From CADEFX01 sp050260355 (GTDB lineage: Bacteria; Pseudomonadota; Alphaproteobacteria; Rhizobiales; Hyphomicrobiaceae), in contig JBLNBZ010000124.1 of assembly GCA_050260355.1 (NCBI GenBank), forward strand, positions 1 through 44,558: a DNA stretch of 44,558 nt. Reading direction: 5' to 3'. Numbering within the stretch: the stretch's first letter is position 1; each line of letters opens with the position of its first letter. This document shows positions 24,063 through 33,050 of the stretch, piece after piece. The position numbers and the translations under genes are program-made. The notes below the pieces were generated by a model. The model was given only the letters and a program-made list of their open reading frames with translations, ran no database searches and was not told where the DNA came from.

Positions 24063-26687
24063 ATGTCGAACTCCGATCATCCGCAGCAAGCAGTGGGGGG
24101 CGATTATCGCACCACCTGGCACGGGGGCGCGCCGCGCGCCGATGCGCACGCGCCAGCGGCCTCGCCCCAGCCGTATGCCGCCGCTCTGAAGCGGATCGAG
24201 GAGGGGCTGTCGCTGCTCGTGGCACGGCTCGAGGAGCCCGAGACGCCGCCGCGCGGCGCTACCTTCGCATCAGCATCCACGATCGAGGCGCCGGCTGCCT
24301 CCAATCCGGCTCGCAAAGCGCAGACGGTGCATCAGCCCGCCCACCAGGCCGCGCCCCGCACGCGCTCTCGGCGCAGCCGCAGGGACAGCGGCGCGGGCGA
24401 GGATGCCGATCTTCCGGGCCCTAGCCTCGAGGAGGCCTGGGACCAGGATGCCGCCGACGCGCTCGCCGAGCTCTATGCGTCGGGTGCGGCGGGGCTCTCC
24501 GATCCCCTCGGCGGCGACGAGGACCTGCAAGCCAGGATGGCCGATGTGGCTTCGCCCCGGCAGGCGCAGCCCGCGGCGGACGGCGCGGGGGCTGGCTCGG
24601 TCAGGACTTGGGTCGAGGGGCGCCTCGACGAAATCGCCCGCAAGGTGGATCGGACGTTCCACCAGGGACATTCGAGCGACCCCGTCGCTGCGCTCGAGCA
24701 GCGCTTCGCGGCCTTCGAGCGGCGCCTCGAAAAGGCCTTCGGCGAGATCGCGACGCGAGCCGACCTCGAAGGGTTGAAGCTCGTGGAAGGGCATGTCGTC
24801 GAGCTGCTCGACCAGCTTCGCGATGTGAGGGCAGGGCTCGATCGCGTCGTCTCGATCGAAACCCGCCTCGCCGAGCTGAAGAGCGTTCTCTCGGATGATC
24901 AAGTGGCCCGGCTCGTGGGCGCCATCATGCCCACCGAGCAGGAGCTTTCCCGCATCGCCGAAGCGGCTGCCGCCAAGGCGCTGCAGCGCTCGGAGGCTCC
25001 CCCGCAGGCGGGCGATACGCCGGCGGCAGCGCGGCTCGACGAGTTGCGCACGTTGCTCTCGGACTTCGCCGACGAGCGGCGGCGCAACGAGCTCGAGATG
25101 GCCGATGCGCTCGATACGATGCAGCAGGCCATGGAGCACATCCACGAACGCATCGACTCGATCGTGGCAAGCCGAGCCGATGCTGCAGAGGGACGGGCGG
25201 CGCTCACGTCGCCACCTGCTCTGGCCCAGGGTTTGCGCCAAGACATCCGCATGCCGGATATGATTGCGAGCGAGCTCACCAAGTCGGCGCGCGCGACGAC
25301 AGCGCCAGCCTCCACGACGGCGGCAAGTCCTGGCATCGGAGCCACGCCGCGCGAAAGCGGTGACGAGCACGAAACGTTGACAGCCGACGACGACGGCATG
25401 GCGTTCGGCGCCATGTTGCGCCCCGCAGGCGCGAAGCGGGCTTCCGAGGGGGCGCGTTCAGCAGCGCCTGTCGGCACGGCAGCCGCAGCGCGCGTGCGCG
25501 GCATGTTCAGCTTCGCTGCCGCGCGGGTGCCACCGCCCGGAGCGCTTCTGATGGTCAGCCTGCTGGCGTTCATGCTTGCCGGCTACTGGCTCGTTTCGGG
25601 ATCGAGGCTCCTGCCCGCCGGGGATTCCATGATCCGGGTGGCCGGCAAGCAGCCGACGGCGCTGGAGCAGGACATCGCAGGCGTGCCGTTGCGGTCATCT
25701 TCGCCGGACTCCGTGGCCGACGCGACCGCAGGGGCGGATCAGCGCTCGGTATCCTCGAATGCCGCGGATCAGACCGCGGCGCGCTCGGTCGCCTCGAGCC
25801 CGGCCGTGCAAGGCATTGCTGTGGACCAGAGCGACGTCGCGTTGTCGCCCGATGAGCTGATGCGGGTGCGGCAGAAGCAGCGCATGGCCACTCTGTCCTC
25901 GCGGCTTGGTCAGCAGGCGGCCCAGACTTATTCGGACCCGGCGGCTGTGCCGGCCGACGTGGTGACGGGCGCCACCGGCGCGGCGCACGCCGATGGCGAA
26001 GGCGGCCAAGCCACCCTGCTCGAGATGCCGCCGCTGACCATCGGCCCCAATTCCCTGCGGCTGGCCGCGGCTCGCGGCGATGCCTCGGCGCAGTTCGAGG
26101 TGGCGGTGCGCTTCGCCAAGGGCAAGGGCGTGGATCAGGACTTCAAGCAGGCGGGGGTCTGGTACCAGCGCGCAGCAGCACAGGGGCTGGCGGCCGCGCA
26201 GTATCGGCTGGCGACGCTCTACGAGCGCGGCTTGGGCGTGCAGCGCGACACAGCTCAGGCCAAGGTGTGGTATCTGCGCGCCGCCGACCAGGGCAACGTG
26301 AAGGCCATGCACAATCTGGCTGTGCTGTGCGCCGGTCGCGATGCTGCCGCTCTCGATTATCAAAACGCGGCCAAATGGTTTCGCGAGGCGGCCGAGCGCG
26401 GCTTGGCGGATAGCCAATACAACCTCGGGGTTCTGCACGAGAACGGCCTCGGTGTGCCGAAGAACCTCGCTGCCGCATACAAGTGGTATGCGCTTGCCGC
26501 TATGAGCGGCGACAAGGAGGCCTTGCACCGTCGCGACGTCCTGAGGACGAAGCTCGATTCGACCGTGCTGAAGAGCATCGAGCAGCAGATCGCCGAGTGG
26601 CGGCCCCGGCCCATCGACCAGCTTGCGAACGACGCCTGGGCCGCCGGCGAGGCGTGGAAATCGCGCATCCCTGGGGCTTCAGGCTAG
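24063..26687 (+). CDS. PodJ-like coiled-coil membrane protein with Sel1 repeats
   Basis: Protein of 874 residues. A cytoplasmic N-terminal half of ~480 residues is low-complexity (Ala, Arg, Glu) with coiled-coil stretches around the SRADAAEGRAA region. One membrane helix follows at about 490-513 (LLMVSLLAFMLAGYWLVSG), then a linker and four Sel1/TPR-like repeats at about 665-820, such as AAAQYRLATLYERGLGVQRD and ADSQYNLGVLHENGLGVPKN. This order matches PodJ-type polarity proteins of Alphaproteobacteria, which organise cell poles. The usual C-terminal peptidoglycan-binding domain is not visible. ATG 24063 follows AGGACGG; an upstream ATG at 24000 is less likely. Confidence 0.8.
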   Translation: MSNSDHPQQAVGGDYRTTWHGGAPRADAHAPAASPQPYAAALKRIEEGLSLLVARLEEPETPPRGATFASASTIEAPAASNPARKAQTVHQPAHQAAPRTRSRRSRRDSGAGEDADLPGPSLEEAWDQDAADALAELYASGAAGLSDPLGGDEDLQARMADVASPRQAQPAADGAGAGSVRTWVEGRLDEIARKVDRTFHQGHSSDPVAALEQRFAAFERRLEKAFGEIATRADLEGLKLVEGHVVELLDQLRDVRAGLDRVVSIETRLAELKSVLSDDQVARLVGAIMPTEQELSRIAEAAAAKALQRSEAPPQAGDTPAAARLDELRTLLSDFADERRRNELEMADALDTMQQAMEHIHERIDSIVASRADAAEGRAALTSPPALAQGLRQDIRMPDMIASELTKSARATTAPASTTAASPGIGATPRESGDEHETLTADDDGMAFGAMLRPAGAKRASEGARSAAPVGTAAAARVRGMFSFAAARVPPPGALLMVSLLAFMLAGYWLVSGSRLLPAGDSMIRVAGKQPTALEQDIAGVPLRSSSPDSVADATAGADQRSVSSNAADQTAARSVASSPAVQGIAVDQSDVALSPDELMRVRQKQRMATLSSRLGQQAAQTYSDPAAVPADVVTGATGAAHADGEGGQATLLEMPPLTIGPNSLRLAAARGDASAQFEVAVRFAKGKGVDQDFKQAGVWYQRAAAQGLAAAQYRLATLYERGLGVQRDTAQAKVWYLRAADQGNVKAMHNLAVLCAGRDAAALDYQNAAKWFREAAERGLADSQYNLGVLHENGLGVPKNLAAAYKWYALAAMSGDKEALHRRDVLRTKLDSTVLKSIEQQIAEWRPRPIDQLANDAWAAGEAWKSRIPGASG

Positions 26688-27157
26688 CCGCTTTCCGATC
26701 GAAGCGAGCCAATGCCCATCTCCCTCTCCCCGGCGGGGCGAGGGAGAACCAGGCGCGGCGCTCGGGCGTAACGCGACCTCCGATCGAGCCGAATCGAAGC
26801 GAGCCGATACCCATCTCCCTGGCCGCGCCGGGCCGATGCTCACCGCACCCCCTCGCGGCACGCAAGAGGGGTTGTGCGGCACGCACCGCGGTGTGCAGTA
26901 CCGCCTACTTGCCCCTTGCATTCGGGCGACCTTTGCGGTCCCTTGACGCGCAGGGCAACCGCTCGATCCAGTTTCGCCTTATCAGCGATGTGTCACGCAC
27001 TTCGCCGCATTGACCCGAGACCTCCGCGGGAGCTTAACGCGGGGTGCGGGTGAGGCTGCTGGCCTCGAGCTTCATGCCGGTATCGCCTGGGCTTGCCGAC
27101 GTGGGCCTCGCGTCGCTCTGCGTCGAGCCTTTGCGTAACTGGCATCGAGGGAAGCAA
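26688..27157. repeat. Second intergenic palindrome/repeat zone
   Basis: No gene is supported here. Two direct copies of a ~30-base unit (ATCGAAGCGAGCC, two to three variable bases, then CCCATCTCCCT) lie at 26696-26725 and 26791-26820. Between them, near 26719-26746, is a hairpin of TCTCCC/GGGAGA type like the one at 14602-14623. GCGACCTCCGATCGA at 26773-26787 and GCCGATACCCATCTCCCT at 26803-26820 are the exact reverse complements of 15060-15074 and 15037-15054. The two zones therefore carry the same repeat family in opposite orientation. Confidence 0.7.
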
Positions 27158-27256
27158 ATGACGCTGGAGCTGCTGGCAGTCGAGACGTGCGCCAACGTCT
27201 TGGCTCGGCTCGGCGTCCACCCCGCGGCGGCGGACCAAGCGGCGGAGACGCCTTGA
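27158..27256 (+). CDS. Possible small leader ORF coupled to the TIGR02186 gene
   Basis: ATG 27158 is preceded by GAGGGA and reads 32 codons (MTLELLAVETCANVL and on to ADQAAETP) ending in a TGATG overlap with the next gene start at 27256. The frame also extends up to an ATG at 27044 (70 residues). No known family. The overlap and ribosome site are the only support; it could equally be leftover sequence in an intergenic region. Confidence 0.3.
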   Translation: MTLELLAVETCANVLARLGVHPAAADQAAETP

Positions 27257-28194
27257 TGCGCGGTGGGCGGCGACGGGTCGCGATGCGATGGGCGGCAGCG
27301 CTTGCCACATGCCTGCTGCTCTGCAGCCTCGCCTTCCACGCCGAGGCGCAGCGCCGTCAACGCTCGACGCCCGTTCCCATTCCTGAGCGTCCCAACTCTG
27401 AGAGCAAGCCGGAGGAGGGCGCGCAAGCGCCGGCGCCGGCTGCAGCGGGAGCGGCTCAACCCAAGGAGCCGAAGGAGACGGTGCAGGCCGACGTCTCCAC
27501 GCGCCGCATCGCCGTCACCGCCACCTTCTCGGGCACCGAGGTCGTCGTGTTCGGTGCGGTGGACAACAGCCGTCAGCCAAGCGCGGAAGCTGGCCTCTAC
27601 GATGTCGTCATTGTCCTCGTCGGCACGCCCTCCCGCCTAGTGGCGCGGCGCAAGGGCAACGTCGCCGGCATGTGGATGAACGTGCAGTCGCTCGTCTTCG
27701 ACAGCGTGCCGAGCTACTACGCCATCGTCTCGACGCGGCCGCTCGATGAGATCGCCTCTGAGGACGTGCTGAAGGCCTACGATATCGGCTTCGAGCACGT
27801 CCGCATGACGCTGGCGAGCGGCTCGTTCACCGGCCCGCCGACCAAGCAGATCAAGGAGTTTCGCGACGCCGTCATTCGCATCAAGCAGAGAAGCAGGCTT
27901 TATCAGCAGCAGGAGTACGGCGTGGCCTTCATCGGCCGCAGCCTGTTCCGCGCGTCGATCGACTTGCCGGGCAACGTGTCGGTCGGGCCGTTCGACACGC
28001 GCGTCTATCTGTTTCGTGACGGCGAGCTGCTGAGCCAGTACACCGCGCGCCTCAATCTCGAGCGCGAGGGCGTGGAGGAGGCGCTGCACGGCTTTGCGCT
28101 GCGCTATCCGCTTCTCTATGGGCTTGCCGGTGTGCTGATCGCGGTCACGGCCGGACTATCCGCCTCGACCTTCTTCCGCAAGAACGCTCACTGA
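27256..28194 (+). CDS. TIGR02186 family membrane-anchored protein
   Basis: Protein of 312 residues. An N-terminal signal peptide (RWAAALATCLLLCSLAF, cleavage near AEA) leads into a Pro/Ala-rich linker. The TIGR02186 domain follows (VSTRRIAVTATFSGTEVVVF, VVIVLVGTPSRLVARRKG, FDSVPSYYAIVSTRPL, DLPGNVSVGPFDTRVYLFR), and a C-terminal membrane anchor ends the protein (YGLAGVLIAVTAGLSASTFF). Family members in Alphaproteobacteria usually sit beside a TauE/SafE permease and may face the periplasm; no such permease is present here. ATG 27256 has GGAG upstream; ATG 27283 is an alternative. Function unknown. Confidence 0.88.
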   Translation: MRGGRRRVAMRWAAALATCLLLCSLAFHAEAQRRQRSTPVPIPERPNSESKPEEGAQAPAPAAAGAAQPKEPKETVQADVSTRRIAVTATFSGTEVVVFGAVDNSRQPSAEAGLYDVVIVLVGTPSRLVARRKGNVAGMWMNVQSLVFDSVPSYYAIVSTRPLDEIASEDVLKAYDIGFEHVRMTLASGSFTGPPTKQIKEFRDAVIRIKQRSRLYQQQEYGVAFIGRSLFRASIDLPGNVSVGPFDTRVYLFRDGELLSQYTARLNLEREGVEEALHGFALRYPLLYGLAGVLIAVTAGLSASTFFRKNAH

Positions 28195-28196
28195 GC

Positions 28197-28226
28197 AGCG
28201 CGCCGGTACAACCGTTGTGCCGCGCT
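28197..28226. terminator. Hairpin between convergent genes
   Basis: The 32 bases between the TIGR02186 stop and the pdeM stop contain an imperfect inverted repeat: GCGCGCCGGTACAAC and GTTGTGCCGCGC can pair as GGTAC/GTGCC plus GCGCG/CGCGC. It could end transcription in both directions, but no T-tract is present. Confidence 0.3.
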
Positions 28227-28949
28227 TCAGTCCGCGCACAGGTGGCGTGCCGCGACCGGATAGACGCCCTCCTGTCCCAGCATCCAGACGCTCATTCCGT
28301 CGTTGCCGAACAGCGGCTCGAAGCAGGCGTCGAGCACGTTCAGTCCGCCGGTGAACGTGCCGAACGCGGGCAACACCAGCCGGCGGGTGTTGCCGACGAA
28401 GCATGGCCGGCGGACCGTGTGGCCGTAAAGCGAGAGCCTTGCGGCCGGGTGCAGGTGTCCGGCAATCTCGTGCGTCACGCGCGTTTCGTGCGGCACGTGC
28501 ACCAGCCTGAGCCCGCCGATCTCGATGCGATCGACGATGCGCCCGCCGAGGTCAGCGGCAATGATCGGATCATGGTTGCCCGTGACCCACGTCCACTGCC
28601 GATCCTCCTGCAGAATGGCGAGAGCCTGTCGGTCTCGCCCGCTGATCCGCTCCGCGGCGTTCAGATCGTGCAGACTGTCGCCGAGCGCAATGACGTGGCG
28701 CGGGTCGTAGCGATCGACGGCCTCGGCGAGCCGGTGCAGTGTGTCTTGCGTGTCGTAGGGCGGCAGCATCGTGCCGCGGCTGGCGAACGCGGAGGCCTTC
28801 TCCAGGTGCAGGTCGGCGACGATGAGGGTGCGCTCGCCCGGCCAATAGAGCGCCCCACTCATATCGGCCAGGAATGCCTTGCCGCAGATCGACAGCGGCT
28901 GCGTCGCGTAGGCTTGGTCCCGGGCTCGCTCAGGGTTGAATACCAGCAT
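28227..28949 (-). CDS. pdeM: Ligase-associated DNA damage response endonuclease PdeM
   Basis: Calcineurin-like metallophosphoesterase of 240 residues. Metal-binding blocks occur in the canonical order: ADLHLEK, GDSLHDL, TGNHDP and GHLHPAARL. The PdeM family accompanies the Lhr-type helicase in a bacterial DNA-repair cluster (ligase, exonuclease, helicase, PdeM). Here its ATG follows the helicase stop by 3 bases, so the two are translated from one message. No ligase or exonuclease gene is adjacent in this window. Confidence 0.95.
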   Translation of the reverse strand: MLVFNPERARDQAYATQPLSICGKAFLADMSGALYWPGERTLIVADLHLEKASAFASRGTMLPPYDTQDTLHRLAEAVDRYDPRHVIALGDSLHDLNAAERISGRDRQALAILQEDRQWTWVTGNHDPIIAADLGGRIVDRIEIGGLRLVHVPHETRVTHEIAGHLHPAARLSLYGHTVRRPCFVGNTRRLVLPAFGTFTGGLNVLDACFEPLFGNDGMSVWMLGQEGVYPVAARHLCAD

Positions 28950-28952
28950 GCT

Positions 28953-31544
28953 TCAGGCACTCCCCATCGCCTCGCGCACCAAAGCGTCGGCCGCCTCGCG
29001 CAAAATATCCTCCCGTGCCGTGCCGTTCACCGGCTCCTTGCCGATGTCGAGCAGGATCGGGACTGCCAGCGGCGAGACGTGAGGCAGCGCAATATGCCTG
29101 ATTCGACCTTTGATGCGGCGCAGGAAGTCCTGCAGACGCGCGACATCGAGAAGGCCGGTGGCGGCGTCCTGGTAGGCGGCCTCGAGCAGCACATGGCGCG
29201 GCTCGTAGCGCCGCAGCACCTGGTAGATGAGATCGGTGGAGACCGTGAGTTGGCGGCCTGACTTCTCGTGTCCCGGGTGTCGCCGCTCGACCAGTCCGGC
29301 GATGGTCGCGCAGGCGCGGAACGTGCGGCGCATCAGGCCCGACTCCGCGAGCCAGGCCTCCAGATCGTCGCCGAGCATGTCCTCGTCGAACAGCCGCCCG
29401 AGATCGAGCGTGCCGTCGGCGATCATGCGCGACAGGTCGCCGAGGCCCCAGACCGCCAGCGCATAGTCGCTGGCGACGAAGCCTGTCGGGGCGGCCTTCG
29501 CCCGATCGAGACGCCGGGTCAGCAGCATGCCGAGCGTCTGATGCGCCAGGCGCCCCTCGAACGGATAGGCGACGAGAAAGTGGCGGTTGGCGCGCTGGAA
29601 CGTCTCGATGAGGACCTCGTCGGCACGCGGGACGACCGACCGCTCTTGCTGCAGGCCGAGCCACTCCGACACGGGCGCCGGCAGCCGCGCCCAGCCCTCC
29701 TCCTCGGCGAGAAGTGAGCGCACGCGCTGGGCCAGATGCGTGGACAGCGGGAACTTGCCGCCCGGATAGCTCGGGATCTTGGGGTCGCTCGCCGACGCGC
29801 GTGAGACATAGACGTTGAGCTCGCGGATGCCCTCCAGGCGCACGACCTCGCCGCCGAACACGAACGTGTCGCCGGGCACCATCTCGCTGGCGAAGTATTC
29901 GTCGACCTCTCCCAGGACACGTCCGCCCGTCAGCGACTGCCTGGCGCCCGGCCGCCGCACGCTCCCGCGCCCCACGAGCCTCACTTTCAGCAGCGGCCCC
30001 TCGACGATCGTGCCCACGTTGAGCCGATAGCGCGGGACCAGGCGCGGATGGGCCAGACGCAGCTTTCCGCCGGCATCCGGCTTCAGCCTGGCGAAGCGAT
30101 CATAGCTGCGCAGCGCATAGCCGCCAGTGGCCACGAAATCGACGACACGATCGAAGTCGGTGCGCTGCAACTGCGCGTAAGGCGCCGTGGAGCGCACCTC
30201 GGCGAAGAGCTGGTCGGGATGGAACGGGCCGGCGCACGCAGTTCCGAGCACGTGCTGGGCGAGCACGTCGAGCGCACCCCTGCGGCGCGTGACGGCATCC
30301 TGCGCGCCGGCCTCGGCAGCCTCCAGCGCGGCCCGGCATTCGATTACCTCGAAGCGGTTGGCCGGCACCAGGATGGCTTCGGACGGCTCATCGAGGCGAT
30401 GGTTGGCGCGCCCCACGCGCTGAATGAGCCGGCTCGCGCCCTTCGGCGCGCCGACGTTGACGACGAGGTCGACGTCGCCCCAGTCGATGCCGAGATCGAG
30501 CGTGGAGGTGGCGACCACGGCCCTGAGCCTGCCAGCCGCCATGGCCGCCTCGACCTTGCGCCGCTGGCCGACGGCGAGCGAGCCGTGATGCAGGGCGATG
30601 GGCAGATTATCGTCGTTGATGCGCCACAGCTCCTGGAACAGCAACTCGGCCTGCATGCGCGTATTGACGAACAGTAGCGACAGCCGGTGCGCCTTGATCA
30701 CGTCGTAGATCTCCGGCGTCGCGTACCGGGCCGTGTGGGTGGCCCATGGCAGGTCGGCCTCGGTGTCCAGGATCCTGATCCTCGGCTTTGCCCCACCCTT
30801 GGTCTCGACCAGGTCGGCGAGCTCGATCACTCGGTCAGGCTCGGCCTGCAGCCTGAGCCAGGCCCTGAGCTCGGTGGGGCGCGCCACCGTCGCCGACAGA
30901 CCGAGGACGATGTGATCGGGAGCGAGGCGGCGCAGGCGGGCGAGGCCGAGGCAGAGCAGATCGCCGCGCTTGGACGGCGCCATGGCGTGCAGCTCGTCGA
31001 CGACGACGCATTTCAGGTCGGCGAAGAACCGCGCCGCGTCGTCGTAGCTGAGCAGGAGGGCAACCTGCTCCGGCGTCGTCAGCAGCATGTGGGGCGGTCG
31101 CAGGCGCTGGCGCTGGCGCCGCGACACGGGGGTATCGCCGGTGCGGGTCTCGACCCGGATCGGCAGGCCCATCTCCTCGATAGGCGCGAGCAGATTGCGG
31201 GCGACGTCGACGGCCAGCGCCTTGAGCGGCGAGATGTAGAGCGTGTGCACGCCGCTCGGGGCAGCGTTGCCATCCGCCGCACGGTCGAGATCGACCAGGC
31301 TCGGCAGGAAGCCGGCCAGCGTCTTGCCGGCGCCGGTCGGGGCGATAAGCAGGGTCGAGCGTCCGCGCTCGGCCTGCCTGACGAGCTCGAGCTGGTGCGC
31401 GCGCGGCTCCCAGCCGCGGCTGTGGAACCAGCTCTGGAAGCGCTCCGGGAGGGCTGCGGCGGTCGCGAGCGCGGCTCGCGCCCGGCGGCGGACCGCTCCC
31501 GCGTGACTGAGCGCAACACTCGATCGTTCGCTTCGGGTCTTCAT
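28953..31544 (-). CDS. Ligase-associated DNA damage response DEXH-box helicase (Lhr-type)
   Basis: Superfamily 2 helicase of 863 residues. Motif I is APTGAGKTLAGFLPSL, motif II VVDELHAM (a DEXH box), motif III GLSATV, and the second RecA-like domain has STLDLGIDWGDVDLVVNVGAP and QRVGRANHRLDEPS. The long C-terminal region is the Lhr-core winged-helix/DUF part. It would translocate on ssDNA and act in repair with PdeM, whose gene follows by 3 bases. ATG 31544 is preferred because upstream residues overlap the DUF6460 gene on the other strand; the ribosome site is weak. Confidence 0.94.
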   Translation of the reverse strand: MKTRSERSSVALSHAGAVRRRARAALATAAALPERFQSWFHSRGWEPRAHQLELVRQAERGRSTLLIAPTGAGKTLAGFLPSLVDLDRAADGNAAPSGVHTLYISPLKALAVDVARNLLAPIEEMGLPIRVETRTGDTPVSRRQRQRLRPPHMLLTTPEQVALLLSYDDAARFFADLKCVVVDELHAMAPSKRGDLLCLGLARLRRLAPDHIVLGLSATVARPTELRAWLRLQAEPDRVIELADLVETKGGAKPRIRILDTEADLPWATHTARYATPEIYDVIKAHRLSLLFVNTRMQAELLFQELWRINDDNLPIALHHGSLAVGQRRKVEAAMAAGRLRAVVATSTLDLGIDWGDVDLVVNVGAPKGASRLIQRVGRANHRLDEPSEAILVPANRFEVIECRAALEAAEAGAQDAVTRRRGALDVLAQHVLGTACAGPFHPDQLFAEVRSTAPYAQLQRTDFDRVVDFVATGGYALRSYDRFARLKPDAGGKLRLAHPRLVPRYRLNVGTIVEGPLLKVRLVGRGSVRRPGARQSLTGGRVLGEVDEYFASEMVPGDTFVFGGEVVRLEGIRELNVYVSRASASDPKIPSYPGGKFPLSTHLAQRVRSLLAEEEGWARLPAPVSEWLGLQQERSVVPRADEVLIETFQRANRHFLVAYPFEGRLAHQTLGMLLTRRLDRAKAAPTGFVASDYALAVWGLGDLSRMIADGTLDLGRLFDEDMLGDDLEAWLAESGLMRRTFRACATIAGLVERRHPGHEKSGRQLTVSTDLIYQVLRRYEPRHVLLEAAYQDAATGLLDVARLQDFLRRIKGRIRHIALPHVSPLAVPILLDIGKEPVNGTAREDILREAADALVREAMGSA

Positions 31545-31619
31545 CTGTGCTAAGCGGGAGCGCGTGCCGGCGCGGCAACCGGCAGTGTGCGCGTGGATCG
31601 AGGACGAGGAAGCTTCGGT

Positions 31620-31904
31620 ATGGACCGGGAGCGCCTTTTCGGCGGCAATCCGTTGGCCGTGATCCTGCGGCTGGTGGTGGTTTCCATCGTCGTCGGCATC
31701 GTGCTCTCGGCGCTCAACATCCACCCTGGCAATATCGTCTACCACGTCCGCCTGCTTTTGCAGCGCCTCTACGACATGGGCTTCGGCATTTTCGAAGGCG
31801 CCATCAATTACTTCCTGCTGGGCGCCGTGATCGTCATTCCGATCTGGCTGTTGACGCGGCTGTTCGGCATCATGCGCAGCGACCGCGATCGCGGCGCCCG
31901 CTGA
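31620..31904 (+). CDS. DUF6460 small membrane protein
   Basis: Protein of 94 residues with two membrane segments (LAVILRLVVVSIVVGIVLSAL and FLLGAVIVIPIWLLTRLFGIM) separated by a conserved-looking stretch (IHPGNIVYHVRLLLQRLYDMGFGIFEGAIN). It matches the DUF6460 pattern of Alphaproteobacteria; the function is unknown. Start at 31620; the ribosome site is poor and an ATG at 31587 would add 11 residues. Divergent from the helicase gene by 75 bases. Confidence 0.82.
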   Translation: MDRERLFGGNPLAVILRLVVVSIVVGIVLSALNIHPGNIVYHVRLLLQRLYDMGFGIFEGAINYFLLGAVIVIPIWLLTRLFGIMRSDRDRGAR

Positions 31905-31955
31905 CGCTGGGCGACGACGATGGCCGTCTCGTGACCAGGGCAGGCGGACCGGCCG

Positions 31956-33050
31956 TCAACCCTCGAGCGGCTTTTCCGCCCACTCGGCCGCACGCCGGCC
32001 CGTCGCCTCGCCGATGCGCCGCAGGCCCTGCGCGTGCGCGTGCCGCGCAAGGTGGGCCTTGATCCGCTGAATGAGCCCCGGTCCCTCGTAGACCAAGCCG
32101 GTGTAGAGCTGGAGGAGGCTGGCGCCGGCCTCGATCTTGGCGAGCGCTGCGGGGCCGGAGTCGATGCCGCCGATGCCGATCAGCGGAATCCGCCCCGCGC
32201 TCAGCACGTGCACGCGCGCAAGCATCGCGGTCGAGCGGTGAAAGAGCGGTCGTCCCGACAATCCGCCCGTCTCCCTGGCGCGCTCCGTCTCGCGCAGGTT
32301 GGGCCGTGTCACCGTCGTGTTCGAGACTGCGATTGCGTCCACCCGGCGCTCGACGAGGCGCGCGACGATGGCCGGCAGGTCGGCCTCGGCGATGTCCGGC
32401 GCCAGCTTGACGACGATCGGGCGGGATGGGGCGCCTTGTCCCACGCGGCGCTCGCGTGCGGTGAGCACGCGGTCGAGCAACCGTGCGAGTGCATCGGGCG
32501 CCTGCAGGTCACGCAGGCCCGGCGTGTTGGGCGACGAGATGTTGACGGTGAAGTAGCTGGCGACATCGTAGAAAGCTTCGAGTCCGGCGACATAATCGGC
32601 GGCAAAATCCGCAGCGTCCTTGTTGGCGCCGATGTTGACGCCCACGACGCCCTTCCGCGGCCGGCGCTGCAGCCGCTCCAGCGCGGCGCGGTGGCCGCCG
32701 TTGTTGAAGCCGAGCCGGTTGATCACGGCCCGATCGGCGGGGAGGCGGAACACGCGCGGCCGCGGGTTGCCCGCCTGCGGCAGCGGCGTGATCGTTCCGA
32801 CCTCCGCGAACCCGCAGCCGAGCGCCAGAACGGCATCCGCCACGCGGGCATCCTTGTCGAACCCCGCAGCAATGCCGACCGGGTTCGGCAGTGCCAGCGG
32901 ACCCAGGCTGCAGGCCAACACCGCATCGTCTGCGCCGCTCGGTCGCGGATGGATGCCGAGCTCCAGCGATTTCAGCGTGATCTCGTGCGCTTGCTCGGGC
33001 GCCAGCGCAAACAGCGCCGGCCGCGCGAGGTCGAACAGGCTGCCCAGCAT
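31956..33050 (-). CDS. pyrD: Quinone-dependent dihydroorotate dehydrogenase (class 2)
   Basis: Protein of 364 residues that oxidises dihydroorotate to orotate in pyrimidine synthesis, passing electrons to membrane quinone. The N-terminal helical extension (ARPALFALAPEQAHEITLKSL) is the class 2 membrane-docking part. FMN/substrate blocks include NPVGIAAGFDKD, NRLGFNNGG, NISSPNTPGLRDLQ with the class 2 catalytic Ser, VKLAPDI, VSNTTVTRP and GIGGIDSG. ATG 33050 overlaps the DUF952 stop by one base (TGATG), so the two are translationally coupled. Confidence 0.96.
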   Translation of the reverse strand: MLGSLFDLARPALFALAPEQAHEITLKSLELGIHPRPSGADDAVLACSLGPLALPNPVGIAAGFDKDARVADAVLALGCGFAEVGTITPLPQAGNPRPRVFRLPADRAVINRLGFNNGGHRAALERLQRRPRKGVVGVNIGANKDAADFAADYVAGLEAFYDVASYFTVNISSPNTPGLRDLQAPDALARLLDRVLTARERRVGQGAPSRPIVVKLAPDIAEADLPAIVARLVERRVDAIAVSNTTVTRPNLRETERARETGGLSGRPLFHRSTAMLARVHVLSAGRIPLIGIGGIDSGPAALAKIEAGASLLQLYTGLVYEGPGLIQRIKAHLARHAHAQGLRRIGEATGRRAAEWAEKPLEG

